A stretch of 64,000 bases of DNA. Source: Clostridia bacterium (GTDB taxonomy: Bacteria; Bacillota; Clostridia; Oscillospirales; Acutalibacteraceae). The notes beneath the pieces are model-generated. The model worked only from the letters and a program-made list of their open reading frames with translations, did not search any database and was not told the DNA's origin. The stretch is taken from contig JAFSYM010000114.1 in assembly GCA_017450005.1 (NCBI GenBank), positions 1 to 64,000 on the forward strand, read 5' to 3'. Positions 11,570-19,619 of this stretch are shown piece after piece (within the stretch, counting starts at the first letter, position 1; the number at the start of each line of letters is the position of its first letter). The position numbers were made by a program, and so were the translations under genes.

Positions 11570-12601
11570 TTGCCGGGCATCAACATCGGGATTGACCTTG
11601 GCACAAGCAATGTGCGCTTCTTTGTCGAAGGCAAAGGTCTGGTCATGACGGACAACACTGTCACCGCATCCGATACGCATAGCGGAAAGACGGTCTCTCT
11701 GGGTGCGAAGGCCTATCAGATGATCGGCCGCACGCCCGATTCGGTCGCGGTGCATTACCCTCTGCGCGACGGGATCATTTCGGACTTTACCGCAGCGCAG
11801 AATCTGCTGCGCTACTACCTGCAGAAAATCTGCGGCAACCGTATTTTCAAGCCGAACCTGCTGCTGTGCATGCCGTCCGGACTGACGGGGCTCGAACAGC
11901 GAACGCTGCTGAATATCGCGGTATCCTCCGGTGCAGCCAAAGCCTGTCTGATTGAAAAGTCGCTTGCAGCAGCCATCGGCGCGGGTGTGGATTACCGCAA
12001 GCCGCGCGGTACTATGGTCGTCGACATTGGCGGCGGTACAACGGAAATCGCCGTGGTGACGATGGGTTCGCTCGCGCGCCATGAAAGTCTGCGTATCGGC
12101 GGCAACACCTTCGACCAGGATATCCGGCGCTATGTGCGGCGCGAAAGATACATCCTGATCGGACGACTGACCGCAGAACAGATCAAAAAGAAAATCGGAT
12201 GCGCCTACTTGCGCGACGCCGAAATCGCAATAGCTGTCAAGGGCAAGAGCTATCTGAGCGGCATGCCGGTCGTTTTTGAAGCGTCGACAACAGAGATCTA
12301 TCTTGCCATGCGAGAACATCTCGAACAGATCGCGGAGGCCGTGAGAAACACGCTTTCACAGTCGACGCCGGAACTGATGGGCGACATTGCCGACAGCGGG
12401 ATCGTACTGACCGGCGGATCTGCGCTGCTGCCGGGTATCGCGGGATGCATCGAGCGGCGCGCACAAGTGCGCACGGTCGTCGCGGACGATCCGGCCAACT
12501 GCGTCGCACGCGGCATCGGGATCGCGCTCGAACACATGGAACTGCTGGACGCAAACGGCTGCTTCTACAAAACGCCGCAGCAGATCGGTACGTCTGCATA
12601 A
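11570..12601 (+). CDS. mreB: Rod shape-determining protein, MreB/Mbl family
   Basis: This bacterial actin polymerises under the membrane and guides lateral wall synthesis. The 343-residue protein has the typical length and actin-fold nucleotide motifs: IGIDLGTSNVRF (phosphate 1), VVDIGGGTTEIAVV (phosphate 2) and VLTGGSALLPGI (adenosine). The start is a TTG at 11570 with AAAGGGGGG upstream; a nearby ATG at 11645 would delete the phosphate-1 loop. No mreC or mreD follows, which is common for Mbl- or MreBH-type paralogues. A terminator follows the gene, and spoIIR comes next. Confidence 0.92.
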   Translation: MPGINIGIDLGTSNVRFFVEGKGLVMTDNTVTASDTHSGKTVSLGAKAYQMIGRTPDSVAVHYPLRDGIISDFTAAQNLLRYYLQKICGNRIFKPNLLLCMPSGLTGLEQRTLLNIAVSSGAAKACLIEKSLAAAIGAGVDYRKPRGTMVVDIGGGTTEIAVVTMGSLARHESLRIGGNTFDQDIRRYVRRERYILIGRLTAEQIKKKIGCAYLRDAEIAIAVKGKSYLSGMPVVFEASTTEIYLAMREHLEQIAEAVRNTLSQSTPELMGDIADSGIVLTGGSALLPGIAGCIERRAQVRTVVADDPANCVARGIGIALEHMELLDANGCFYKTPQQIGTSA

Positions 12602-12627
12602 AACTGTATATTTCCTTCTCAATACGT

Positions 12628-12658
12628 CCATACTTTCCCTGTCGGAAGTATGGTTTTT
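12628..12658 (+). terminator. Rho-independent terminator after mreB
   Basis: The stem CCATACTT/AAGTATGG (12628-12635 with 12646-12653) is followed by TTTTT. It lies between mreB and spoIIR, so spoIIR probably has its own promoter. Confidence 0.75.
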
Positions 12659-12676
12659 CTTTTGGAGGAAGTATAA

Positions 12677-13297
12677 ATGCATTGTAAAAAACTGCAATTG
12701 ATCGAATTATCCGTTCTGGCGGCCTTTCTGCTGACGATCCTTTTGCAGACGGCAGCGTTCTGCCGCGGCTGCGAAAATGTGTATGCCAACATGCTGCGTC
12801 TGCATGTGATTGCCAACTCCGATTCCGAACGTGATCAACGTCTCAAGCTGCTGGTACGCGACACGCTGCTGCGAGAGGGAGCGGAAATCTTTGACGGCAG
12901 CGCGAATGTTTCCGATGCCAAGGAGAAGCTCGAACCGCACTTTGACGCACTCGAGCAAGCCGCAGAAAACGCATTGCGTGAAAACGGCTGTGCCGATCCG
13001 GTTCACATTACACTGGAGAAGTCCTATTTTGACACGCGCACATACGGCCAATGGACCGTGCCGGCAGGCATATACGAAGCCGTTTGCGTGCGCATCGGCA
13101 ACGCGGCCGGGCATAACTGGTGGTGCGTGATGTTTCCGCCGCTGTGCCTGCCTGCCGCTTGTGCGCCGACGGACGCCGTGTTTAACGCGAACGGCAAAGC
13201 CGTGCTCGGCAGCAATCCGAAATATGACGTGCGGTTCAAAGTGGTGGAATGGGTGCAGAAAGCAAAACAAGCCGCCCGTAAGGACAGCTTGCATTGA
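12677..13297 (+). CDS. spoIIR: Stage II sporulation protein R
   Basis: SpoIIR is secreted from the forespore and triggers SpoIIGA to process pro-sigma-E in the mother cell. The 206-residue protein has an N-terminal hydrophobic signal/anchor (residues about 8-28) and the diagnostic block RLHVIANSDSERDQRLKLLVRD. Later come QWTVPAGIYEAVCVRIG and the conserved GHNWWCVMFPPLC. Length is normal, and GGAGG precedes the ATG. In forespores its gene is read by sigma-F; I did not find a certain sigma-F promoter in the short gap after the mreB terminator. This gene is strong evidence that the organism forms endospores. Confidence 0.95.
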   Translation: MHCKKLQLIELSVLAAFLLTILLQTAAFCRGCENVYANMLRLHVIANSDSERDQRLKLLVRDTLLREGAEIFDGSANVSDAKEKLEPHFDALEQAAENALRENGCADPVHITLEKSYFDTRTYGQWTVPAGIYEAVCVRIGNAAGHNWWCVMFPPLCLPAACAPTDAVFNANGKAVLGSNPKYDVRFKVVEWVQKAKQAARKDSLH

Positions 13298-13330
13298 AAA
13301 GATTATATTAGTATTATGGAAGCGTTTGTC

Positions 13331-14011
13331 TTATTTCAGATCCCGGTTGCGCGCCTCACGTTCGTTGTCCGCTATGGCGCGGAATGCCTTGGCCATCTCT
13401 GTCAAGACACCGAAGCTGCAATCCTTTTTATACACCTCGGCTGTCAGATTGCGTCCGATTCCGACGCCGATGCAACCGGCATCCAAAAAGGCACGCATGT
13501 TCCACACGTTGATTCCGCCGTTTGCCATGAGCGGAATGTGCCCGAGCGGTCCGCGGAGCTGATCCAAATATTCGGTACCTAAGAATGATGCCGGAAACAG
13601 CTTGACGATGTCGCCGCCGAGACGGTACGCCGCATCAATCTCGGTCGGCGTAAACGCACCGGGAATGGACACAAGATCCTTCTCGCGCGCGGCACGGATT
13701 ACATCCGGAATGGTCGACGGCGAAACGATATACTGTGCGCCGGCCGCGGCTGCCAAACGAACCTGCTCTGCCGTGCGTGTCGTCCCGGAACCGATACAGA
13801 GCTTGTCGCCGAATCGTTCGGACAGCATCGCAAGCTGTGCTGCAACGTCCTTATCACTCTGGTCGCCGCGTGGATCGAATGTAATTTCAATACAGTCGAT
13901 ACCGCCCAGACGAAGCGCCTCGGCCATCGGGATCAGTCGTTCCCCCTTCACACCGCGCACGACTGCAATAATTTTACAGACAGTAATGCGTTCAATCGTC
14001 TGATTTCTCAT
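13331..14011 (-). CDS. eda: 2-dehydro-3-deoxyphosphogluconate aldolase / KHG aldolase
   Basis: This class I aldolase splits KDPG to pyruvate and glyceraldehyde 3-phosphate (or KHG to glyoxylate and pyruvate) in Entner-Doudoroff and uronate breakdown. The 226-residue protein has CIEITFDPRG with the catalytic Glu, IGSGTTRTAEQV, and the Schiff-base Lys in GGDIVKLFPASFLG. I chose the ATG at 14011, preceded by AAAGGGGAAC; the longer in-frame start would overlap the previous gene by about 90 bp. As placed, it overlaps the patatin gene by 20 bp, implying coupling. No KDG kinase or uronate gene is nearby, so the aldolase is an odd partner for the lipases upstream. Confidence 0.92.
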   Translation of the reverse strand: MRNQTIERITVCKIIAVVRGVKGERLIPMAEALRLGGIDCIEITFDPRGDQSDKDVAAQLAMLSERFGDKLCIGSGTTRTAEQVRLAAAAGAQYIVSPSTIPDVIRAAREKDLVSIPGAFTPTEIDAAYRLGGDIVKLFPASFLGTEYLDQLRGPLGHIPLMANGGINVWNMRAFLDAGCIGVGIGRNLTAEVYKKDCSFGVLTEMAKAFRAIADNEREARNRDLK

Positions 14012-16295
14012 GTTTCGTTCCCCTTTCCGCATAGGGCAGTCTGGATCGCAGAGGTTGCTTCTGCACACGTCCGATTGATTCACGCGGCATATCGTCGAGC
14101 AGCGTCAGGCAGTCGAGCGCTGTCTGTGTCTGCCGGAGCATCTTTTGTGCCGAGAAGCGCGAATCGTCGCAAGGGTGAACCCACAGACGCGCATCCTCCG
14201 CCGCAAAAGCAAGGCAGGGAATGCCCGCATGATGCAGCGCAGCGCCTTCGCCGAAAATACCGGAATACGCGCGCAATACCACTGCGCAAGGATCGGTACA
14301 ATACTCCAAAGCGCGCATATAAACGCCGTCAAGTCCTGTATTTGAGGAGAAAACAACATCCGGCAGATCTGCAATACCGAGATGCTCTATCGCAATCGAA
14401 GCAACCGCACGCAGATGTCCCTGCTTGCCGTCCCACAAATCGCGGTGCATGCGCAGCCATTGGCCGCAGCAGCTTGTTTGTTCGCTCTTAAACATCGGCA
14501 GACGATACCGTCCGCTGCCGAATACAAAAATGTGTGTGCGTCGGAGTGGTTTGCCGCGCAGTGCATCGATCAGCGAGAGCATCGCGATTGCGCCATTCTC
14601 TTCGATCATTCCGCTCCCCTCCGTATGCGTGTGCACGATAACGGATTCACCGGATTCCTGACCGGGCAGAATGCAGTAAAGCGTTTGCGTCTGGGCGTGC
14701 ATCTGTGCTTCCGCCGTCACTTGAATCTTCGCGATAGCCTCCGGGTGTTCGTCCATAATCTGCTGCAGATGCGCACCGTCCGCAGCGCCGATCCAGACAC
14801 ACGGGATTCCAACATCATTCTGCGCATACGGAACAACCCAATCAGGTACCGAACCGTCATCGTCCCACACGCAGATAACGCCCTTGACGCCCGCAAGACC
14901 GGCAACAGTCAGGGAACCGAATGATGCCAATTTCTCACCGACGCCGAAATATTCGGGCAGCATAGCTTCTTCCGGTACCGAAAACGATTGCTCATAGCGT
15001 GCCGTGTTGTTCAGAATTTCCGCGTTCAAATGAACTACGGCGATCTTACCGCGTGCTCCGATGAACCGATAGTTCTTGTCCCGAACAACTGAAAGCACGC
15101 CTTCGACCGGTTCCGAACCGCTCAGGCCGGCGTATCGGATCGCGCTGCACGGCAGCGAGACACATACATCCGCGTACTGCACAGTGAATGAGGCTTCAAA
15201 CGTTTCCAGACGCGAGAAATAGTACGGATCCGAATGAACACGCAGTCCGAGTTCGGTTAAATGCGCATAGATCCGTTCAAGAAACGCCTGATGCGCGCGA
15301 TTTCCGGTCTCCCGGACGCCGAGATCCGCCATGCCCTGTACTTGCGCGAGCAGCCGCTCGGCAGAGGTATAGTTGCCGATTTCATATTTACGACGACGCA
15401 GCGCGCCGTTATCCGAAAACTGGAGCAGCGCATTGGTCAGTCCCAGATACTCCGAGAGCGCATGCAAAACACTTTCGCCGTCCTGCACGCCTTCCTGGTA
15501 CAGTCTGCCCAGATTCTCTGTATTTCGTTCAAGCAGAGAAATATCAATCTCTTTGGACGGACGGACCACGAAGAGCTGACCCTCGTCCTCCATCTGCTCG
15601 AGCAGATCGAGCGTATCGTTATAGCGGTCATTCGCCGACAGCGCCGCTTCGAGCATCTGCGGCGAAGACTTGTATAACTGCTTGGCCGTCTCACGCTCCG
15701 CAAACGGCATCGTGCGTTTGCGGAACCCCCTGTGCCGCGTCAGCAGCACGACAACCTTCTCGCTTTCCTCCATCGCCTTGCGGAACGGAATCGGATCGGC
15801 CACACCGCCGTCGATGCAGGTAAAGCCGTCCAGTTCCACGGGCGGCGAGATCAGCGGCAGACTTGCCGATGCGGCGCCGGCTTTGAAAATATCGGAGCAT
15901 TCGCCCTTGCGGAAATAGACAGGCTGCCCGTCCGCAAGATTGGTCGCTACAACGACAAAAGCCTGCGACGGATCATTAAACGTTTCCAGATCGAATGGCA
16001 GATACTCCTGCAGGCCGTAAAACATGAAGTCAAATCCGAACGCGCTCTCCTTGCGGTTCGGAATACTCTTTAAATTGAGATACCGCTCGTCGCGGATATA
16101 GTGCAGCAGGATATCTGCCGAGCGGCCGATCTGGTGCGAGATGTAGTTGTACGTATTGAGCGCGCCTGCCGAAACACCGATCACATAAGGGAAATATATA
16201 TTGCAGCGCATGAGTACATCCATGACACCTGCGGTATGGATGCCGCGCAGCGCTCCGCCCTCGACGACCAGCGCGCTCTTGTATTTCTTCTGCAA
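13992..16295 (-). CDS. Patatin-like phospholipase fused to PA and M28-like peptidase domains
   Basis: The 767-residue protein is a multidomain hydrolase. Residues 1-290 are a bacterial patatin domain (lipid acyl hydrolase, YjjU-like) with the oxyanion GGALRG, nucleophile S42 in GVSAG (40-44) and the catalytic DGG (163-165). Residues about 400-510 look like a protease-associated domain. Residues about 540-740 resemble M28-type metallopeptidases, but with HTHTEG (556-561) and EENGA (566-570) where canonical enzymes have HxD and DN. There is no signal peptide, so both activities should be cytoplasmic. The gene starts just after an alpha/beta hydrolase gene and overlaps eda. The fusion is unusual and its substrate unknown. 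Confidence 0.8.
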   Translation of the reverse strand: MQKKYKSALVVEGGALRGIHTAGVMDVLMRCNIYFPYVIGVSAGALNTYNYISHQIGRSADILLHYIRDERYLNLKSIPNRKESAFGFDFMFYGLQEYLPFDLETFNDPSQAFVVVATNLADGQPVYFRKGECSDIFKAGAASASLPLISPPVELDGFTCIDGGVADPIPFRKAMEESEKVVVLLTRHRGFRKRTMPFAERETAKQLYKSSPQMLEAALSANDRYNDTLDLLEQMEDEGQLFVVRPSKEIDISLLERNTENLGRLYQEGVQDGESVLHALSEYLGLTNALLQFSDNGALRRRKYEIGNYTSAERLLAQVQGMADLGVRETGNRAHQAFLERIYAHLTELGLRVHSDPYYFSRLETFEASFTVQYADVCVSLPCSAIRYAGLSGSEPVEGVLSVVRDKNYRFIGARGKIAVVHLNAEILNNTARYEQSFSVPEEAMLPEYFGVGEKLASFGSLTVAGLAGVKGVICVWDDDGSVPDWVVPYAQNDVGIPCVWIGAADGAHLQQIMDEHPEAIAKIQVTAEAQMHAQTQTLYCILPGQESGESVIVHTHTEGSGMIEENGAIAMLSLIDALRGKPLRRTHIFVFGSGRYRLPMFKSEQTSCCGQWLRMHRDLWDGKQGHLRAVASIAIEHLGIADLPDVVFSSNTGLDGVYMRALEYCTDPCAVVLRAYSGIFGEGAALHHAGIPCLAFAAEDARLWVHPCDDSRFSAQKMLRQTQTALDCLTLLDDMPRESIGRVQKQPLRSRLPYAERGTKHEKSDD

Positions 16296-17282
16296 TTATT
16301 CTGCCAGGAACGCGAAGATCGCCTGCAGGTATGGCGTCATTCCTTCGTTCACACTCAGATAGATTTCATGCTTCGATGCGGGAATACGGACGAGCTTTGC
16401 GCCCTCGATCTTGGACACAAACTCCTCCTGCGGCGGCATTTCGACCACATCGTCGACCGCCGGCTGGAACAGCAGCACTTTCGCCTTGACGCGTGCGCAG
16501 TTGGCGGGATTGAGCATGATCGGAATGATCTTGAGCGACTCGTTGACCCAGTTGTAGGATGCGCCGTCGGTCTGGTATTCGGGCGTAGCCTTGCGCTTGT
16601 CATAATAATACTGGAAGCGCGCTTCACTGGTGTCGTTGCTGTTTTCGTACGTTTTGTCGGGATTAAATCCCTTCTCCGTAAAGACCAGCGCCTTGCTCTT
16701 GCCGATCGCCTTGAATCCGATCGCCATTGCGCGCGTGACCCAGTGCGGGAATCCGGCCGTCTTGGGCGAAATCATGGGAGAAGACAGGATAGCCTTCTGG
16801 AATACATCGGGATACTGCTGGATATACAGCGCTGCGACGGCGCCGCCCATGGAATGCGAGAACAGATACAGCGGCAGGTCGCCGGAGTGTGCGCGCACAA
16901 TGTTTTCGACATAGGCGTTGAAGTCGCCGACGTAATCCGAGAAATGATCAACGTGCGCAACACGCGGGTCGTCCACTTCACGGCTCGAAAAACCGTGGCC
17001 GCGGTGGTCGAGGGCGAACACATTGTAGCCCGCCTGCAGGAAATAGTAGTCCATTTCGCGGAATTTCTCCGCAGACTCGGTAAAGCCGTGCGAGATCACA
17101 ATGCTGCCCTTTGCTTCCGGGCAAAGGTAATACTCATAGTGCAGCTTGCGTCCGCCGGCAAACGTCATGTAGCCTTCCTTGCGGACTTCGGCGAGCGCAG
17201 GCTCGACGACGGAGCACATGGTTTCAGCATAGTCTTCCTCCGCCAGCGGGCGGATCTCGTTGATGTCTTTAACAGCGATCAT
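16296..17282 (-). CDS. Alpha/beta hydrolase, lysophospholipase / monoacylglycerol lipase type (PldB-like)
   Basis: This 328-residue serine hydrolase has HGFTESAEKFREMDYYFL (oxyanion region), DHRGHGFSSR, the nucleophile elbow FSHSMGG (GxSxG) and a late PASKHE carrying the catalytic His. These are hallmarks of the monoacylglycerol lipase/lysophospholipase L2 group. No signal peptide is present. It overlaps the upstream lipoprotein gene by 4 bp and abuts the patatin fusion, so two lipid-type acyl hydrolases are co-expressed. The natural substrate is not shown by the sequence. Confidence 0.88.
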   Translation of the reverse strand: MIAVKDINEIRPLAEEDYAETMCSVVEPALAEVRKEGYMTFAGGRKLHYEYYLCPEAKGSIVISHGFTESAEKFREMDYYFLQAGYNVFALDHRGHGFSSREVDDPRVAHVDHFSDYVGDFNAYVENIVRAHSGDLPLYLFSHSMGGAVAALYIQQYPDVFQKAILSSPMISPKTAGFPHWVTRAMAIGFKAIGKSKALVFTEKGFNPDKTYENSNDTSEARFQYYYDKRKATPEYQTDGASYNWVNESLKIIPIMLNPANCARVKAKVLLFQPAVDDVVEMPPQEEFVSKIEGAKLVRIPASKHEIYLSVNEGMTPYLQAIFAFLAE

Positions 17283-18166
17283 TGTGATTCCTCCATATTT
17301 TCCAAATCATAAATCGGGCAGCCGTAACTGTCCGTGCCGTACGTTGTGATGATGCGCTTTGCCTCGTCGCCCTGCAGCCACTCGACAAAGATAAGCGCAC
17401 CGGACGCATTGATGCGTTCGGCTATATCCGCGCGAACCGGTATCACGCAGTAAGAAACGCGCAGATCCGGCGTGCCGTCAAGCAGAATCTCCAGCTTGAT
17501 TTCATCGCGGTTTTGCAGAAAAGATTCTTTTTCACACAGAATGTATGCGCCGATCGAATCCGCCATGCGCAGAGAACCCGCCATCTCCATACGCGCCGCC
17601 TTATACCAGCTGCGGCCGTTGCCGATCGAAACACCGGCGTCTCTCCACAAGCGATCCTCCGCAATGCACAGGTCGCTGTCGTCGTAGCGGGAGACAAATA
17701 GGCTCGTCGTTTTCGCAATGCGCGAGAATGCCTCGGCCGCCGAAGACGATGCGCGCACATCCGCCGGATCGTCCGCAGGCCCCGCGAGAATCAGCGAGGT
17801 GTGCATCCAGTCGATGCACTGCGCACCGTCTCCGACAGACACAAAACGGTCGGCCGCCATCCCCTGCTGCACCAGCAGCAGATCCGCGCCGCCGCTCTGC
17901 GCTACGGCTACAGCGGACGTGTCCGCACTCGCGGCAAATTCCAGGCGGTAGTCCGACTGCGATTCAAATGCACGGCGAAGGCGCAGCAGCAGATCGCTGT
18001 CCGCGAGAAGCTGCGTCACGCCGACGCGTACAGTGCGGTTTTCGGGTCCCGAACGCGTCTGCGGAATCGTCGTCATAACCGTGATCGGCACATCCGTCGG
18101 CACGCTGACACGCCCGCAAGCGCATAAAAACAGAATCGCACAAAGAAGCGCCGAAAGCCTTTTCAT
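17279..18166 (-). CDS. TupA-like substrate-binding lipoprotein
   Basis: The 295-residue protein starts with a lipoprotein signal (LCAC lipobox, mature Cys about residue 16) and then a PBP-like domain. Its pattern matches tungstate-binding TupA proteins: an early LLLRLRRAFESQSDYRLEF, then GGADLLLVQ, LILAGPADDPADVR, FVSRYDDSDLC, RMADSIGAYILC and the C-terminal GTDSYGCPIY. No TupB permease or TupC ATPase gene adjoins it. It is instead the first gene of a lipase/patatin/aldolase operon behind a consensus promoter. It may feed a distant transporter or sense its ligand. Family confidence is good; ligand identity is inferred. Confidence 0.75.
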   Translation of the reverse strand: MKRLSALLCAILFLCACGRVSVPTDVPITVMTTIPQTRSGPENRTVRVGVTQLLADSDLLLRLRRAFESQSDYRLEFAASADTSAVAVAQSGGADLLLVQQGMAADRFVSVGDGAQCIDWMHTSLILAGPADDPADVRASSSAAEAFSRIAKTTSLFVSRYDDSDLCIAEDRLWRDAGVSIGNGRSWYKAARMEMAGSLRMADSIGAYILCEKESFLQNRDEIKLEILLDGTPDLRVSYCVIPVRADIAERINASGALIFVEWLQGDEAKRIITTYGTDSYGCPIYDLENMEESQ

Positions 18167-18211
18167 ACATTTCCACCAAAAAATACTGCATTATAAAGGA
18201 ATTGTTATTCT

Positions 18212-18240
18212 ATTATACCGATATTTCGATCCGATGTCAA
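18212..18240 (-). promoter_or_regulatory. Consensus sigma-A promoter of the TupA-like/lipase operon
   Basis: On the minus strand TTGACA (18235-18240), exactly 17 bp and TATAAT (18212-18217) lie about 45 bp upstream of the lipoprotein ATG. Both hexamers are perfect. A second TATAAT lies closer to the gene. Confidence 0.8.
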
Positions 18241-18304
18241 GCATTCAACGATAAGCAGCAGCATTGCGGAAAACAAAATAATTGCATCTTTTCCTGAAAA
18301 AGGC

Positions 18305-18333
18305 TTGCATCTTCAATTCGATTCGTGTATAAT
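18305..18333 (+). promoter_or_regulatory. Promoter of tRNA-Gly
   Basis: TTGCAT (18305-18310), 17 bp and TATAAT (18328-18333) end 16 bp before the tRNA, placing transcription start just ahead of the acceptor stem. Confidence 0.8.
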
Positions 18334-18349
18334 AAGACAAATCAAATCT

Positions 18350-18423
18350 GCAGGCGTAGTTTAATGGCAGAATCTCAGCTTCCCAAGCTGATTACGCGGG
18401 TTCGATTCCCGTCGCCTGCTCCA
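18350..18423 (+). tRNA. tRNA-Gly (anticodon CCC)
   Basis: A 74-nt cloverleaf including an encoded CCA is visible. The acceptor stem GCAGGCG pairs with CGCCTGC (18413-18419). The anticodon stem TCAGC/GCTGA encloses the loop TTCCCAA, giving anticodon CCC, which reads GGG. The T-arm is GCGGG-TTCGATT-CCCGT. An island of unusual content begins directly downstream, and the 3' half of tRNA genes is a common integration target. Confidence 0.95.
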
Positions 18424-18425
18424 CC

Positions 18426-18473
18426 AAAAAAAGATCTATTTTGATACAATGTATGTACAAAATGGATCTTTTT
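18426..18473. terminator. Terminator downstream of tRNA-Gly
   Basis: AAAAAGATCTATTTTG pairs with CAAAATGGATCTTTTT around a 14-nt loop, with a T-run on the plus strand and an A-run on the other side. It can stop transcription in both directions. Confidence 0.75.
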
Positions 18474-18618
18474 CCTTTTTCTCTGCAATCGTTGATATAT
18501 AAGGGGTTTAGCCGTATATACCATTTATGAACAACACACGAAATCGGCGCACAGAAGCATATCTACTGCTCTTTTGCGCCGCTTTTGCTGTTTTCTGACG
18601 ATTTTGCCCTCTGAAAAG

Positions 18619-18745
18619 GTTACATCCAAGGTTACATAGAATCGGCTGTTATTTTTCTAAACACGCATCATAACGCCGAGAAGTTACAATAGTTGCAAAA
18701 GTTACATAGGTTACATGGTTACACGAGGTTACAAAAAAGGTTACA
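18619..18745 (+). repeat. Cluster of eight GTTACA repeats (mostly GGTTACA)
   Basis: GTTACA occurs at 18619, 18631, 18683, 18701, 18710, 18718, 18728 and 18740, all on the plus strand. The last five lie 8-12 bp apart. Direct, roughly helically phased short repeats in non-coding DNA suggest binding sites for a protein, for example an element-encoded regulator, excision factor or partition protein. Confidence 0.7.
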
Positions 18746-18813
18746 TGGTCGGGTTTTATACCTCGTATCCCTTGTTCAACTGGCGTGCAATAATTACAAT
18801 ATGAAAGCAGCAA

Positions 18814-18850
18814 CCGGACAACCCTTTTCGGGCTGCCCGGCTTGTTTTTT
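18814..18850 (+). terminator. Terminator-like hairpin after the GTTACA repeats
   Basis: CCGGACAACCC (18814-18824) pairs with GGGCTGCCCGG (18830-18840), with two mismatches, and is followed by CTTGTTTTTT. It faces the plus strand, although no plus-strand gene precedes it. Confidence 0.6.
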
Positions 18851-18951
18851 CTTGTTTCGGGGCTGCCTTAGCGCGACAGCCCCTTAGCAAAAACTGAAAA
18901 ATCAGCAAAAATGCGGTAGACTGAAATGTTTTTGGGGTTAATTTGCACCGG

Positions 18952-19497
18952 TCAGCTTACAGATGTGATCGTACCGTAACTGGTGATCGTGACCTTGATG
19001 TTTTTGTAGTCCGATGCCTTAAACCAACCGAGGAAACTGGAAACAGGATCATCAACAACCGGAGTGATTTTGACCTTGTACTGCACTCCCTTTCCGGGCA
19101 GAACGAAAGTTTTGGGTGTTGCACCGGTAGAAAGGACACCTTTGTTATTACAATTAAAGGTACCGGAAAGATTGTTTTGCTTAACCCAAGATGTGCCGGA
19201 TTTTTTATACACATCAACACGTACTTTCGCAACTTTCCCTGTAGTCAGATTGTACTGAAAGTATTCAAAATAAGAATTAGGCAGAGCGATCTGGATTTTC
19301 GTTCTGTATGTGTTACCGAACAATTCAGTATTCCATCCTGTGTTGCTGGTGATATAAACACTCTGACCACCCTTTATACCTGTGGCAACGTGTTTATTAC
19401 TGCTGATAGATGCCGCGCTTGCGGTCAACTGTAAACCGAAGATAAAAGTCACCATCGTGACCAGTGCCAGTACCATAGCCATTGCTCTTTTTTTCAT
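18952..19497 (-). CDS. Secreted protein of unknown function
   Basis: The 181-residue protein has a clear signal peptide (KKR followed by a hydrophobic stretch and cleavage near SASA/AS at about residue 29). The remaining 150 residues are rich in Thr, Ser, Asn and Lys with alternating hydrophobics, suggesting a small all-beta extracellular domain. I recognise no family. AGGGGG precedes the ATG at 19497. Its AT-richer codon use differs from the surrounding core genes and fits an acquired gene in the island 3' of tRNA-Gly. A short possible leader ORF lies upstream in the same predicted transcript. Confidence 0.75.
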   Translation of the reverse strand: MKKRAMAMVLALVTMVTFIFGLQLTASAASISSNKHVATGIKGGQSVYITSNTGWNTELFGNTYRTKIQIALPNSYFEYFQYNLTTGKVAKVRVDVYKKSGTSWVKQNNLSGTFNCNNKGVLSTGATPKTFVLPGKGVQYKVKITPVVDDPVSSFLGWFKASDYKNIKVTITSYGTITSVS

Positions 19498-19518
19498 TAT
19501 AAAATCCCCCTGTTTTTT

Positions 19519-19605
19519 TTATGTATTTTGGTAAATATAATTATATGCTTGCCTGTTCTGTTTTTTTGCCTCGACGGCGGCGGCCGCTGCGATTGTATTT
19601 TCAAT
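19519..19605 (-). CDS. Possible 28-aa leader peptide with non-standard (ATT) start
   Basis: AAGGAG (19613-19618) is followed after 7 bases by ATT, opening a 28-codon frame with an Ala-rich then Lys/Gln/Tyr-rich peptide. An overlapping TTG one base later opens a second frame whose TAA overlaps the ATG of the secreted protein gene. A -10-like TATAAT lies at 19636-19641, placing the ribosome site at the 5' end of the transcript. Either frame could be a leader; ATT initiation is rare. Real translation is uncertain. Confidence 0.25.
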   Translation of the reverse strand: MENTIAAAAAVEAKKQNRQAYNYIYQNT

Positions 19606-19619
19606 CTCAGTTCTCCTTT

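Larger units (their letters stand above)
18424..18951. other. Non-coding stretch between tRNA-Gly and the secreted protein gene
   Basis: About 530 bp without a supported gene. It holds the tRNA terminator, a cluster of eight GTTACA repeats and a second terminator hairpin on the plus strand. It is AT-richer by eye than flanking genes. No integrase and no duplicated tRNA 3' end were found. Confidence 0.6.
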
